From Candidatus Bathyarchaeia archaeon (lineage in GTDB: Archaea; Thermoproteota; Bathyarchaeia; Bathyarchaeales; Bathycorpusculaceae): a stretch of DNA of 64,000 nucleotides. Every line of letters starts with the position of its first letter. The stretch's first letter is position 1. Of this stretch, positions 26,303 to 35,015 are shown piece by piece. The DNA lies in NCBI GenBank assembly GCA_030019335.1, contig JASEET010000004.1, positions 78,149 through 142,148 on the forward strand, given 5' to 3'. The translations under genes and the position numbers were made by a program. The notes under the pieces were generated by a model. It did no database searches. It had not been told where the DNA came from and was given only the letters and a program-made list of their open reading frames with translations.

Positions 26303-26791
26303 ATGGAGAAAGACGAGAAAGAGTCTTCAACAAAGATTTTTGCTGTGAGAACAACAACCGGGCAGGAGAGAAATGTAGCTAAACTTGTTGCCGCAAAAAT
26401 TGAAATGAAAAATATACCGATAAAGGCTATTCTTGTGCCTGAAACCTTGAGAGGATACGTCTTCATAGAAGCCGAGGGCCCACACTTCGTGGAAGAAGCC
26501 ATATCAGGCGTAAAACATGTCCGGTCAAGGGTTCCAGGCATTGTAAGCTTCTCGGAAGTTGAAAGATACATTGTCAGAAAGCCAATAATTGAAGAATTAA
26601 GCGAAAACGACATAGTAGAAGTGACTGGTGGACCCTTTAAGGGCATGCGAGCAAAAATAACCCGTATTGATAAGACTAAGGAAGAAGTTACACTCGAATT
26701 GTTGGAGGCAACATTCACTCTGCCCATAACTGTTCACTCAGATTACGTCAAGCTAGTGGAAAAAGCAAAAACAGAAAGTGGTGAAATGTAA
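26303..26791 (+). CDS. spt5: Transcription elongation factor Spt5 (NusG family)
   Basis: 162 residues. The NGN domain (about 10-95; [29 protein letters not shown]) binds the RNA polymerase clamp. The KOW domain (about 100-155; [19 protein letters not shown]) binds RNA or the ribosome. It ends one base before the L11 ATG. Confidence 0.93.
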   Translation: MEKDEKESSTKIFAVRTTTGQERNVAKLVAAKIEMKNIPIKAILVPETLRGYVFIEAEGPHFVEEAISGVKHVRSRVPGIVSFSEVERYIVRKPIIEELSENDIVEVTGGPFKGMRAKITRIDKTKEEVTLELLEATFTLPITVHSDYVKLVEKAKTESGEM

Positions 26792-26792
26792 A

Positions 26793-27287
26793 ATGGCTGA
26801 GAAAAAAGTCGTAGACCTACTCGTAAGCGGGGGACAAGCAACAGCCGGGCCACCATTAGGTCCAGCCCTAGGTCCATTAGGCGTAAACGTCCTAGCAATT
26901 GTGAACAAAATAAACGAGCTCACAAAAGATTATTCTGGAATGAAGGTTCCCGTAAAAGTCACCGTTGACCCTGAAACCAAAGAGTTCGAAGTCAGCGTTG
27001 GAACACCCACAACATCAGCTTTAATCGTCAGTGAACTAAAAATTAAGAAGGGCTCAGGAACACCCAGCACAGAAAAAGTTGGAAATCTCACCATGGAACA
27101 AGTCATGCGCATAGCCAAACTTAAGCGTCCAGAGCTTCTGGCAAAAAATTTGAAGGCAGCCGCCAAAGAGGTTTTGGGAAGCTGTGTCAGTCTGGGAGTT
27201 ACTGTTGAAGGCAGAGACCCTCGCGAAATCCAGCGGGAAATCGACGAAGGCAAGTATGACGAAACATTTAGTAAGAGCGAAGAATGA
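26793..27287 (+). CDS. rpl11: Ribosomal protein uL11
   Basis: Component of the GTPase-associated centre. 164 residues. An N-terminal domain with [20 protein letters not shown] is followed by the RNA-binding C-terminal domain. ATG at 26793 is chosen over an in-frame GTG 15 bases upstream that overlaps spt5. It has an extra C-terminal tail of about 20 residues as in other archaea. Confidence 0.94.
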   Translation: MAEKKVVDLLVSGGQATAGPPLGPALGPLGVNVLAIVNKINELTKDYSGMKVPVKVTVDPETKEFEVSVGTPTTSALIVSELKIKKGSGTPSTEKVGNLTMEQVMRIAKLKRPELLAKNLKAAAKEVLGSCVSLGVTVEGRDPREIQREIDEGKYDETFSKSEE

Positions 27288-27297
27288 GAAGAGAATA

Positions 27298-27306
27298 TTT
27301 TTATAA
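27298..27306 (+). promoter_or_regulatory. Probable internal TATA box before rpl1
   Basis: TTTTTATAA lies 37-45 bases upstream of the rpl1 ATG at 27343, in the 55-base gap after rpl11. Transcription from it would start near 27328, between an in-frame TTG (27325) and the ATG. This supports separate transcription of rpl1-rpl10-rpl12. Confidence 0.4.
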
Positions 27307-27342
27307 CCGCGTTCTATTCCCTCATTGGCACGAGGCTTTAAA

Positions 27343-27996
27343 ATGCCCTTAGACCAGAAAACGATACTAGCTGCTATTCAAGAGGCAAAGGAAAAATCCA
27401 AAAAGAAGAATTTCACCCAATCAATAGAGCTTATTCTAAGCCTGCAAGACATTGACATGAAATCGAGTGAGGGCAGAATTCAAGAACGTATAGAACTGCC
27501 ATATTCTCCACCGGAGAAACAAAACAAAATATGTGTCATTGCCTCCGGAGAATTAGCCCTAAAAGCGAGAAAGGCGAAGGCAGACCTAGTCATTGAAAGG
27601 GCTGAGCTTGGAGGGTTGGCGGGTAATAAGCGGGAACTGCGGAAAATAGCTAATGAATATGACTTTTTTATAGCTGAGGCTCCCTTAATGCCCATGGTAG
27701 GCAAAATCTTTGGTCCCTTTTTAGGTCCGAGAGGAAAAATGCCAGTGCCAGTTCCGCCAACAGCAGACATAGAAGGTTTGATTAAGAAACATCGTAAAAC
27801 GATCATTGTGAGGATGCGTAACCAGCCAGTTCTGCAGTGTCGCGTCGGGACGGAAAGCATGAAGGAAGAGGAGATAGCTGAAAACGTTCAAGCAGTTTTA
27901 AGGACTATAGAGAGAAAACTTAAAAGGGGAATGAAAAACATCAAGTTCGCCTGCATAAAAACGTCTATGGGCACGCCTGTAAGGATTAAGCCATAA
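27343..27996 (+). CDS. rpl1: Ribosomal protein uL1
   Basis: 217 residues, L1-stalk protein and in archaea also a translational repressor of its own operon. Signatures are KKKNFTQSIELILSLQDID near the N terminus and FGPFLGPRGKMPVP in the second domain. ATG is preferred: GAGG lies 7 bases upstream and family members start close to this residue. An in-frame TTG at 27325 is the alternative. Confidence 0.93.
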   Translation: MPLDQKTILAAIQEAKEKSKKKNFTQSIELILSLQDIDMKSSEGRIQERIELPYSPPEKQNKICVIASGELALKARKAKADLVIERAELGGLAGNKRELRKIANEYDFFIAEAPLMPMVGKIFGPFLGPRGKMPVPVPPTADIEGLIKKHRKTIIVRMRNQPVLQCRVGTESMKEEEIAENVQAVLRTIERKLKRGMKNIKFACIKTSMGTPVRIKP

Positions 27997-28009
27997 GAGA
28001 GGAAAACAG

Positions 28010-28903
28010 ATGCCATCCCAGCAAGTTTTGCAGGAAAAAATCAGCGAAGTTGAAGAGATAACACAGCTAATAAAACAATATAAAGTGATTGGAATAGCCA
28101 GCCTACAGAAGGTTAGGGCAACACAACTGCAAGAACTCAAGAAAAACCTGGCAGACAAGGTGCACATGCGAGTCATAAAAAACACTTTAATGGGAAGATC
28201 TATTGAAAACTGCAAAGAAAAACCGGACCTGGAAAAACTTTTGGAACACTTAACAGGGTCAAACCTTTATCTACTCACGGATTTAAACCCGTTCAAACTG
28301 GCGTTGCTCTTAGAAAGAGGCAAAGTTAAAATAACGGCTAAGTCTGGCGACATAGCAGCCTTCGACGTCGTAGTTCCAGCTGGAAACACTGGACAGCCGC
28401 CCGGTCCAATAATTAGTCAGTTGAACGCTGTTGGTTTGCCTACAAGGATTGAGGCTGGAAGCGTCTGGATAACCAGAGATACGCTAGTTGTTAGGAAAGG
28501 TGAAGTAATCTCGGAAAGACTTGCCAGTGTCCTATCAAAGCTTGGAATAAAACCGGTGGAAGCCGGGCTGGTGATGAAAGTTGCATACGACGACGGCTTA
28601 ATAATAACTCAAGAACAACTTCGAATAGACATAAACGAAACTATACAAAGCGTTCAAAATGCTCATGCAGACGCCTTCGCATTATCATTAAGCATAGCCT
28701 ATCCAACAACGGAAAACATAGAAATGCTTGTGCAAATCGCCCACCAAGAAGCCTACGCACTTGCAATAAATGCAGCCGTACCCACCAAAGAAACAATAGC
28801 AGACTTGATTAGAAAGGCACATATTGAAATGTTAAGTTTAAGTAGTAGGTTGCATACTTTAGAGGAAAAGGCTATGCCCGCTGAAAAATCTGAAAAAAGT
28901 TAA
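28010..28903 (+). CDS. rpl10: Ribosomal protein uL10 (P0)
   Basis: Stalk base protein that anchors L12 dimers. 297 residues. The rRNA-binding domain (about 1-110) is followed by the archaeal insertion (PAGNTGQPPGPIISQLNAVG) and C-terminal helices that bind L12 dimers (about 215-285). The acidic eukaryotic-like C-terminal tail is short here (ending AEKSEKS). Confidence 0.93.
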   Translation: MPSQQVLQEKISEVEEITQLIKQYKVIGIASLQKVRATQLQELKKNLADKVHMRVIKNTLMGRSIENCKEKPDLEKLLEHLTGSNLYLLTDLNPFKLALLLERGKVKITAKSGDIAAFDVVVPAGNTGQPPGPIISQLNAVGLPTRIEAGSVWITRDTLVVRKGEVISERLASVLSKLGIKPVEAGLVMKVAYDDGLIITQEQLRIDINETIQSVQNAHADAFALSLSIAYPTTENIEMLVQIAHQEAYALAINAAVPTKETIADLIRKAHIEMLSLSSRLHTLEEKAMPAEKSEKS

Positions 28904-28930
28904 AATAGTTGAACGGAGAGGTGAAAAGGT

Positions 28931-29236
28931 ATGGAATACATTTACGCTGCAATGCTCCTTCACAAGGCTGGAAAAAAAATAAACGAAGAAAACCTAACGC
29001 AGGTTTTGACGGCAGCAGGCATAAACGTTGACACGATAAGAATCAAAGCATTAATGGCTTCCCTAGCTGAGGTTAACATTGAAGAAGCAATTAAATCCGC
29101 TCCAACAATGATGGCTGCTCCAGCAGCACCAGCAGCAGAAACAAAACCAACAGGGGAAGAGAAGAAAAAGAAGGAAGAAGAAGAGAAAGCAAAAGAAGAA
29201 GCAGCACTCGAAGGTCTAGGAGCACTATTCGGCTAG
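28931..29236 (+). CDS. rpl12: Ribosomal protein P1/L12
   Basis: Acidic stalk protein, 101 residues. The N-terminal dimerisation domain starts [20 protein letters not shown]. An Ala-rich hinge and a Lys/Glu-rich stretch follow, then the elongation-factor-binding tail GLGALFG. GGAGAGG precedes the ATG. Last gene of the operon. Confidence 0.95.
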   Translation: MEYIYAAMLLHKAGKKINEENLTQVLTAAGINVDTIRIKALMASLAEVNIEEAIKSAPTMMAAPAAPAAETKPTGEEKKKKEEEEKAKEEAALEGLGALFG

Positions 29237-29276
29237 GAAAACCATCATTTCTATTTTCCAGTTCTATAAACACATT

Positions 29277-30290
29277 TTAGCTTTTTAGTTTTTTCCAGAG
29301 TACTAGGGGTAGCCACCCACAGATAATCATTAGAGTGCCGGGAAAAGCTCTTAATTCATAAGTAAGTATCAAAGTTTCAAAAATGAAGAAAGATATAGAC
29401 ATTGCTAAAACTGAGGAAACTGCAAAACCTCTACCAAATTTTTTCAAAGTTTGTATACCAATCAACCCCGCAAAGAAAAAGTCACCCAAACCCAAAGACA
29501 TGAAAAGCGTGCCCCATTCAGTCACAATTGCAGGAACGGTTGGCAATGAAATTAGCACAGGAAGTCTAAGACCAGAAACATGCCTTGCTGCGGAAACCAT
29601 TGTACCGGTAAACAAGACAAGTATTATGTCCATAACCGTGAGAAGACAGACGAAAATAAGTGATGTTTTCCATGTGAATAGGCTTCCTAGGTAAAGAATA
29701 ATCAAAGTGGCGAAAACGATTCCGTATAGATTTAGCAAGTAAGGAAACCAGATGGGAGTTCCGCTGAAGAACACGTATAAAACTATGAAGAGCGCTGGTG
29801 GCAATATCGCTAGATACCATCTTTCCTTCGTATTCGTCCTATTTTCTTCGTATAACAATGCTATGAACGCAAAGCCGAAGAGACAATATAATGCTAAAGC
29901 CCCATAGGCAACAGTGCTACTTGCACCAAAATTGAATAGGCTAATCGTAGCTGCCACGAAACTAACTATAAAAAATGCTGTGCAGAAAAGTCTAGCCTTA
30001 GCTTTTTGGAAATCTGAAAAAAGATAAGTGAATATGAGGAGCAGCATGGAATAGGCGAAGAGAAACATTATCATAATAGCCATCTGTGGAATAAACACCA
30101 TTAAAGACACGGTCACGCTTATTGCGGCAACAAGCAAGACGGCGTCTCGAACACCAAACTCCTTCTCCTCAAAAACAACCTTCAACTTCTTCTCAACCTT
30201 CCTTTCCAAAAACATAGCCACTATAATAACCATAAAAAGCGTTAAAGGCATAGCAATATCGAAATACATACACGCACATAAGCAAAACAA
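29277..30290 (-). CDS. Presenilin-like intramembrane aspartyl protease
   Basis: 337 residues with about nine transmembrane segments. Asp221 lies in TVMDIILVLF, matching the presenilin YD motif with Met in place of Tyr. Asp270 lies in GLGDFFFAGL, the GxGD motif. Pro317 in FPGTL occupies the place of the PAL motif. The two aspartates on neighbouring helices are the catalytic pair of the family (MEROPS A22). It would cleave membrane-spanning peptides. Starts further in (Met8 or Met14) are possible because the first residues are cysteine-rich. It is convergent with rpl12. Confidence 0.75.
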   Translation of the reverse strand: MFCLCACMYFDIAMPLTLFMVIIVAMFLERKVEKKLKVVFEEKEFGVRDAVLLVAAISVTVSLMVFIPQMAIMIMFLFAYSMLLLIFTYLFSDFQKAKARLFCTAFFIVSFVAATISLFNFGASSTVAYGALALYCLFGFAFIALLYEENRTNTKERWYLAILPPALFIVLYVFFSGTPIWFPYLLNLYGIVFATLIILYLGSLFTWKTSLIFVCLLTVMDIILVLFTGTMVSAARHVSGLRLPVLISLPTVPAIVTEWGTLFMSLGLGDFFFAGLIGIQTLKKFGRGFAVSSVLAMSISFFIFETLILTYELRAFPGTLMIICGWLPLVLWKKLKS

Positions 30291-30507
30291 ACATTTATTT
30301 CTTTATCATTTAGAATGTTTCTTTAGCCTTTGCTACTTGCGTTTTCTAAACAGTCATAGAATCGTTAAAAGTGCAGACGTATTCGATTTCAGCTTCTATG
30401 AGGTTTTCAGCTTCGTAATGTCGAGTTAGTTAGAGTTCTGGATAAAGGAGATACAGATGAACGGCTAGAAAGCTTAGAATAAAATGAAATTGATCATAAT
30501 TGCATTG

Positions 30508-30516
30508 TTTATATAA
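30508..30516 (+). promoter_or_regulatory. Probable TATA box
   Basis: TTTATATAA, a near-ideal archaeal TATA element, sits 33-41 bases before the TTG at 30549 in the 258-base gap 30291-30548. The predicted start near 30538 lies inside a longer open frame beginning at 30500, which argues against that frame being translated from its first codon. Confidence 0.5.
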
Positions 30517-30548
30517 GGAGAAAAAGAGAAATAAAAAAGGGGATATCG

Positions 30549-30942
30549 TTGGCAAAAGAGGTTATGAGAAGAATTTTTGGTGTGATCCTAGGCATTTTAA
30601 TTTCTTGTCTATTGACATACTCGTTATTAATACATTCCATTTTATTCATGGTTTTCAAGGCATTCTAACGCCCATGGGTATAGCGGCAGTCGCGGTTTCA
30701 TTGGAGGATTCGTGAGTAGAAATTCTAAGGCTGGTTTCTTGTCGGGGTTGTTGGCGGGCGTAATCGGCGTACCTTTAGCCACAAGTTACCTCATTAGCCT
30801 AATGCTTAGTCTTCCCTTCGGCTCTGTTCTGACACTGGCATACAATCTGAATCTAGGGACTTACATTCTCTTTGGATTGATAGGTGGAACAGTTGGAGCA
30901 ACAGGCGCGTGGATAGAGAGCAAACTTATACACTCACAATAA
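30549..30942 (+). pseudogene. Small membrane protein gene, probably frameshifted
   Basis: Three frames in succession each read as hydrophobic protein. 30549-30668 gives MRRIFGVILGILISCLL. The frame covering about 30630-30700 gives HGFQGILTPMGIAAVAV. The frame from about 30694 gives GFIGGFVSRNSKAGFLSGLL and continues to the stop at 30942. Joined, they make one protein of about 130 residues with three to four membrane helices and glycine-rich turns. Two indels about 60 bases apart would explain this. Alternatively, 30549-30668 (39 aa) and 30712-30942 (76 aa, GTG start) are two separate small membrane proteins. Confidence 0.5.
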
Positions 30943-30967
30943 AAAGAATAGGGGGTGAGAAAGACTT

Positions 30968-31414
30968 ATGGGACTTTTAAAGAGGTTTAAAGCACCTAAA
31001 GCTACGATATCAGTGACCTTAGATAAGCAGGCATTTAATCTCAATGAAACCATGACAGGCAAGTTCAGTGTTTCATCATCGGAAGAATTTGATGCGGATG
31101 AATCAAGAATTGAATTATGGGTAACTGAGTGGACGAAGGCTACTGAAAAGAAGGGTTCTGGAAGTGAAGAAAGGACTGTGACGGCTGAGCAGAATGCTAA
31201 GTTGCATGAAGGAAAGATTGCAGTAGCTGGAAGAATGCATATCACTGAGGGCTTTAATCAACAATTTCCCTTCAGCATACCTTTACCATCAGGCATTCCG
31301 CCAACCTACCGTGGTCATAATGCACGGAACACTTGGAGGATGAAGGGAGTGATGGCTGTTAAAGGCAGACCAGATGTAACCAGCCACATCATGGAAGTTC
31401 AAATAAACCCTTAA
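30968..31414 (+). CDS. Arrestin-fold protein, Spo0M-like
   Basis: 148 residues. The pattern ATISVTLDKQAFNLNETMTG, then RIELWVTEW and FPFSIPLPSGIPPTYRG matches the N-terminal arrestin-like domain of Spo0M, known in bacteria as a sporulation-control protein and found in archaea with unknown role. It is shorter than Bacillus Spo0M (about 250) and has only the core sandwich. GGGGTGAG precedes the ATG. Confidence 0.7.
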   Translation: MGLLKRFKAPKATISVTLDKQAFNLNETMTGKFSVSSSEEFDADESRIELWVTEWTKATEKKGSGSEERTVTAEQNAKLHEGKIAVAGRMHITEGFNQQFPFSIPLPSGIPPTYRGHNARNTWRMKGVMAVKGRPDVTSHIMEVQINP

Positions 31415-31501
31415 CATTGTATTAGTCGACAAGTTCAAACCGAAAAATATGCTTGAAAACGAGGGATTTGCGAGGAAAGTAGCCATTACATAGGCGAACA
31501 T

Positions 31502-32362
31502 TTAAATTTTAAAGGCGAAAGTGCGGTTTAAAACAGCCAAAGAAGCTATGAGTGCCTCTTCAGTCCGAATGGTTTCTGTTCCCTGCATCGGGATAGTGTT
31601 AACAACAAAATCCACAACATCGTTCAAGTTAAGTCCTTCACATCCGACTATTTCGTACAGCCCCTGCGTCGGTGCTCCAAAACCTACGAGAATGTTGTTG
31701 GCACTTCTCCATTTTTCAGCTATTCTTTCAGCGATATCAGCAAATGGAACACCGTATTTAGAGGTAGCAATGGTTAAGTCGAAACCTCTGTTTTTCACCA
31801 TCTTTCCAAAAGGATGCCTCTCCACAGTAACAGTGTAGCCCCAATACTCTGGTATCTCCCCACGATTTGCAAGTTCAACCTCAACCCGCTTGTCAACTTT
31901 TATAATTCTCACAGTGACGCGTCTGTCTATAGGTAATCGTCTGTTCGGGATTAGTGCTGGCTGTTCAACACCGATGTCTACAAGCATGCCTTTCTTTGTT
32001 TTGGATACAGCAACGCCTTCACGATATTCGCCAACCTTCAAGTTCTTCATTCTGCGGTTTAGTGGATGATGCGGCGTCCGCAATGGTGGAAGTATACCTA
32101 CATATCGCAACTCAGGTTTAAGCTTGAAAAGTCTTTTCCTTAGGTATTGCGGCGTCTCCATGTATGCGAGCAACACCGCAGTTAAATCCATATCAGCAAC
32201 TTGGTTAACTTTTGGATTATCTGGATAAATCATGATTTCGTCAACTCTAAAAATTGCGGCTACTCTTCCAATTAAACCGATTTTAGAGGTTTTCTCGCGT
32301 AAGTGTGGTGTGTCGGAAACTATGGAAGCAGGTATTGCTATGGAAAGTTTTTTCCTCTGCAA
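31502..32362 (-). CDS. SPOUT-family RNA methyltransferase (C9orf114/SPOUT1-like)
   Basis: 286 residues. The N-terminal part LSIAIPASIVSDTPHLREKT and RVDEIMIYPDN are hallmarks of the family called putative RNA uridine N3-methyltransferase in archaea. An OB-like insertion (GVAVSKTKKGMLVDIGVEQP) lies in the middle. The SAM-binding trefoil knot is in the C-terminal part (ILVGFGAPTQGLYEIV, NTIPMQGTETIRTEEA). Target RNA unknown. Divergent from the PGI/PMI gene across a 132-base gap. Confidence 0.85.
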   Translation of the reverse strand: MQRKKLSIAIPASIVSDTPHLREKTSKIGLIGRVAAIFRVDEIMIYPDNPKVNQVADMDLTAVLLAYMETPQYLRKRLFKLKPELRYVGILPPLRTPHHPLNRRMKNLKVGEYREGVAVSKTKKGMLVDIGVEQPALIPNRRLPIDRRVTVRIIKVDKRVEVELANRGEIPEYWGYTVTVERHPFGKMVKNRGFDLTIATSKYGVPFADIAERIAEKWRSANNILVGFGAPTQGLYEIVGCEGLNLNDVVDFVVNTIPMQGTETIRTEEALIASLAVLNRTFAFKI

Positions 32363-32494
32363 ATTTAATTTTCCGCCTTGTTAATTGAAAACTATTTTTC
32401 ACAGATAAAAGTCTTAAAAGACTGTTATGAGCCTTCTGTTTAAAAGCTAAAAGCATAATATAGAATTTACAATCGAATGAAGGAGTGAAGGAAA

Positions 32495-33607
32495 TTGTCA
32501 AAAACAACAATTTTGGATAATCTTGATGAAGTTAAGAAAATTGATAAAAGTAACATGCTTTCCCTTTGTGCCGAAGCTCCCAAACATTTTGAAGAGGCGG
32601 TGAAACTAGCCAGAACTGTCTCAATTGGTTATCCTAAGCCTCAAACAATTATTGTCGCTGGCATGGGTGGCTCAGCAATTGGCGGAGAACTTCTAAAGGA
32701 CTGGATAAGAGACAAAATCAGAGTTCCTATCGAAGTTTGCAGAGAATATTCACTGCCAGCTTATGCGAACGAGAAAACCCTGGTGCTTATTGTGAGCTAT
32801 TCTGGAGAAACAGAGGAAGCCCTGAGCGTATTTCTAAAAGCAGTTAAGAGAAACTGCATGGCCATCTGCATAAGCTCCGGAGGAAAGTTGCTTGAATTTT
32901 CTGAAAAACTGAAAGTGCCGCATTTACGTGTTCCTTTGGGAGTGCCTCCCCGCGCCGCCATTCCATACCTATTTCTGCCCATGCCAATATTTCTGGAGAA
33001 AATCGATTTAATTTCAGACATTAATTCGGAAATTTCTGAAGCCATCAAAATCTTAAAACGGGTCAGGGATGAGAATTCGTCTGAAAAACTGCTCAGCGAC
33101 AATTTCTCTAAGAGATTGGCTTCAAACATTGATGGAACGGTTCCTGTGGTTTACGGTTTTGGGATTTATCGTGCTGTTGCCCAGCGTTTTAAGCAGCAGT
33201 TTAACGAGAACAGTAAAGTTCCATCCAAATGGGAGTTTTTCCCAGAGCTTAATCACAATGAAGTTGTCGGTTGGGAAGTTGCAAAAGAGCTTGCAAGGTG
33301 TTTTTCCGTAATCTTCATCCGAGACAAAGATGAGCCAGATGAAATGCGTCAGAGAATCGAAACTACAAAAGAGCTGATATACGCTCCATCGATGAACGTT
33401 TTCGAAGTTTGGAGCATGGGCAAAAGCAGATTAGCCAAAATGTTATCCACCGTCTGCATTGGAGACTTCACAAGTGTGTATTTGGCTATATTGCGAGGAA
33501 TAGACCCGACACACGTAAAAACGATAACTTTGTTAAAAGAGAAAATGAAAAGGGTGGGGATAAAAGAAAAAATAATCCGTGAACTGCAAAAATTTTGCAC
33601 AAAATAA
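32495..33607 (+). CDS. Bifunctional phosphoglucose/phosphomannose isomerase
   Basis: Interconverts glucose-6-phosphate, mannose-6-phosphate and fructose-6-phosphate. 370 residues with two SIS domains. Signatures are VAGMGGSAIGGELLKDW, VSYSGETEEALS, GFGIYRAVAQRFKQQFNENS and the C-terminal ELNHNEVVGW with the catalytic Glu and His. TTG is the start, with GGAGTGAAGGAA just upstream. Confidence 0.9.
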   Translation: MSKTTILDNLDEVKKIDKSNMLSLCAEAPKHFEEAVKLARTVSIGYPKPQTIIVAGMGGSAIGGELLKDWIRDKIRVPIEVCREYSLPAYANEKTLVLIVSYSGETEEALSVFLKAVKRNCMAICISSGGKLLEFSEKLKVPHLRVPLGVPPRAAIPYLFLPMPIFLEKIDLISDINSEISEAIKILKRVRDENSSEKLLSDNFSKRLASNIDGTVPVVYGFGIYRAVAQRFKQQFNENSKVPSKWEFFPELNHNEVVGWEVAKELARCFSVIFIRDKDEPDEMRQRIETTKELIYAPSMNVFEVWSMGKSRLAKMLSTVCIGDFTSVYLAILRGIDPTHVKTITLLKEKMKRVGIKEKIIRELQKFCTK

Positions 33608-33615
33608 AGTCTAGC

Positions 33616-34686
33616 TCACGCTTTTCCCATGATAAAATCTGTAAACATTTTTTCAGCCGTTTCGATGGGTGTGAGCTGGAGCGGATGTTTAAAGGCGTAT
33701 GCTGAAATCGGCAGTATTACTCCTTTTAGCTTTCTGTTTAAGGCAATCTTCACAGCCCGTATCACATCGAACAAGGCAGAGCCAGCATTCGGTGCATCAA
33801 CCGTTGAAAGCCTCAAATCTATTCGCATCGGCACCCTGCAGAAGTACAACCCTTTAATCCAGAAGTAGCTGTCGCGTCTATTCTGCAAAAAGTCCACGTA
33901 ATCCGTGGAGCCAGCAACCACAGCAGCCTTATATGGCAGAGCTGTTTCAACAGACTTTGTCTTAACAATTCGTTTGACATCCCTTGTTCGTTCCAGCGTA
34001 TCCAAGGATTCTGTGCCTCCTCCAACATCAAGCTGATATGTTTCAGTTATGCGAACACCATGCATTGAAAGCAGTTTCAGCAAGGTCTTATGCAATGTGG
34101 TCGCGCCTACTTGGTCAATTAAGTCGTCGCCTACGAGTGGCAGTTCAGCCTCTTCGAAACGCTTAGCCCATGCAGCATCACTAGCAATAAAGGCGGGTGT
34201 GGTATTTACAAAGGCGCAGCCAGCACTTAACGCTTGTTCAGCATACCGTTGAGAAGCCTTAACCGCTCCGCTTGGAAGCAAATTAACCACGATTTCTGCG
34301 CCACTTTCTTTTAACACATCTGCAACGTTTACTTCGGGTAGACTGCTTACTTGGACAATGTTTTTTGTGTATTCTCCTATTCCGTCTAAAACTGGACCTT
34401 TGTGCACTGTAACGTTGGTTTGTGGGACATTAACAAGTTTGAGGGTATTGTTTGGCGGTGCATAGATGGCTTCAGCTAAGTCTTTTCCAACTTTTCGGTT
34501 GTCAATGTCGAAGGCTGCAACGATTTGGATGTCTCTTGGGTGGAAGCCTCCGAGAAAGAGATAACGTAATCCGATGCAGTCTTCCTCTTTTTTACAGTTG
34601 CTATAATATTGCAAACCTTGAACAAAGGCTGAGGCGCAGTTTCCAACACCTACTAAAGCGATTTTTATTTTCAGCAAATTCGACAC
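33616..34686 (-). CDS. ino1: Inositol-3-phosphate synthase
   Basis: NAD-dependent conversion of glucose-6-phosphate to inositol-3-phosphate, the headgroup precursor of archaeal inositol lipids. 356 residues. The Rossmann start is IALVGVGNCASAFVQGL. Other signatures are NTTPAFIASD, GDDLIDQVGATTLHKTLL and the ending with LKGVILPISAY. It is convergent with the PGI/PMI gene, which handles its substrate. Confidence 0.92.
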   Translation of the reverse strand: MSNLLKIKIALVGVGNCASAFVQGLQYYSNCKKEEDCIGLRYLFLGGFHPRDIQIVAAFDIDNRKVGKDLAEAIYAPPNNTLKLVNVPQTNVTVHKGPVLDGIGEYTKNIVQVSSLPEVNVADVLKESGAEIVVNLLPSGAVKASQRYAEQALSAGCAFVNTTPAFIASDAAWAKRFEEAELPLVGDDLIDQVGATTLHKTLLKLLSMHGVRITETYQLDVGGGTESLDTLERTRDVKRIVKTKSVETALPYKAAVVAGSTDYVDFLQNRRDSYFWIKGLYFCRVPMRIDLRLSTVDAPNAGSALFDVIRAVKIALNRKLKGVILPISAYAFKHPLQLTPIETAEKMFTDFIMGKA

Positions 34687-34765
34687 CCTGTTAACATTTC
34701 CTTATTTTTGCGACTGCTTTATAAAGTCATATGTTACCTTATGGCTAAAAATAGAGGTTATTGAA

Positions 34766-34996
34766 ATGAAGGCTTGGTTAGATGTGGCTGTTTTGCACTG
34801 TCCAAACTGCGGACATTATTATGTAGATGCGTCATGGTATGTTGTGGAAATGGAATCAGACATTGAATGTGGAAATTGCGGAACAACGTTTAACAGCAAG
34901 AAAAACGCAACAGACCGCATAATGCTTGAATTCCAAACAGACGAAAATGGAAAAATGCGGAAAGTGAAAATCGTTGAGCAATTAAAATTAGAATAG
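34766..34996 (+). CDS. Small zinc-ribbon protein, unknown function
   Basis: 76 residues. Two pairs, CPNCG (residues 12-16) and CGNCG, form a zinc ribbon. The rest is beta-strand-rich (IMLEFQTDENGKMRKVKIVE). No family name recognised. It is divergent from ino1 and convergent with the DUF917 gene. Confidence 0.6.
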   Translation: MKAWLDVAVLHCPNCGHYYVDASWYVVEMESDIECGNCGTTFNSKKNATDRIMLEFQTDENGKMRKVKIVEQLKLE

Positions 34997-35015
34997 TATA
35001 TTAGCTTTTCCAAAC

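Noticed and set aside
26251..26727. 158-codon minus-strand frame
   Set aside because: Antisense to spt5 and secE, both clear. No homology or ribosome-binding site.
26778..26792. GTG start for rpl11 at 26778
   Set aside because: It lies inside spt5, and the ATG at 26793 matches the usual L11 N terminus.
30421..30480. Short coding-like stretch VELVRVLDKGDTDERLE before the small membrane gene
   Set aside because: Only about 20 codons remain open, with no start and no recognisable family, so it is too little to call a gene remnant.
30500..30715. 71-codon frame starting at 30500
   Set aside because: It begins upstream of the likely transcription start given by the TATA box at 30508-30516. Only its middle looks protein-like, which fits a frameshifted larger gene better.
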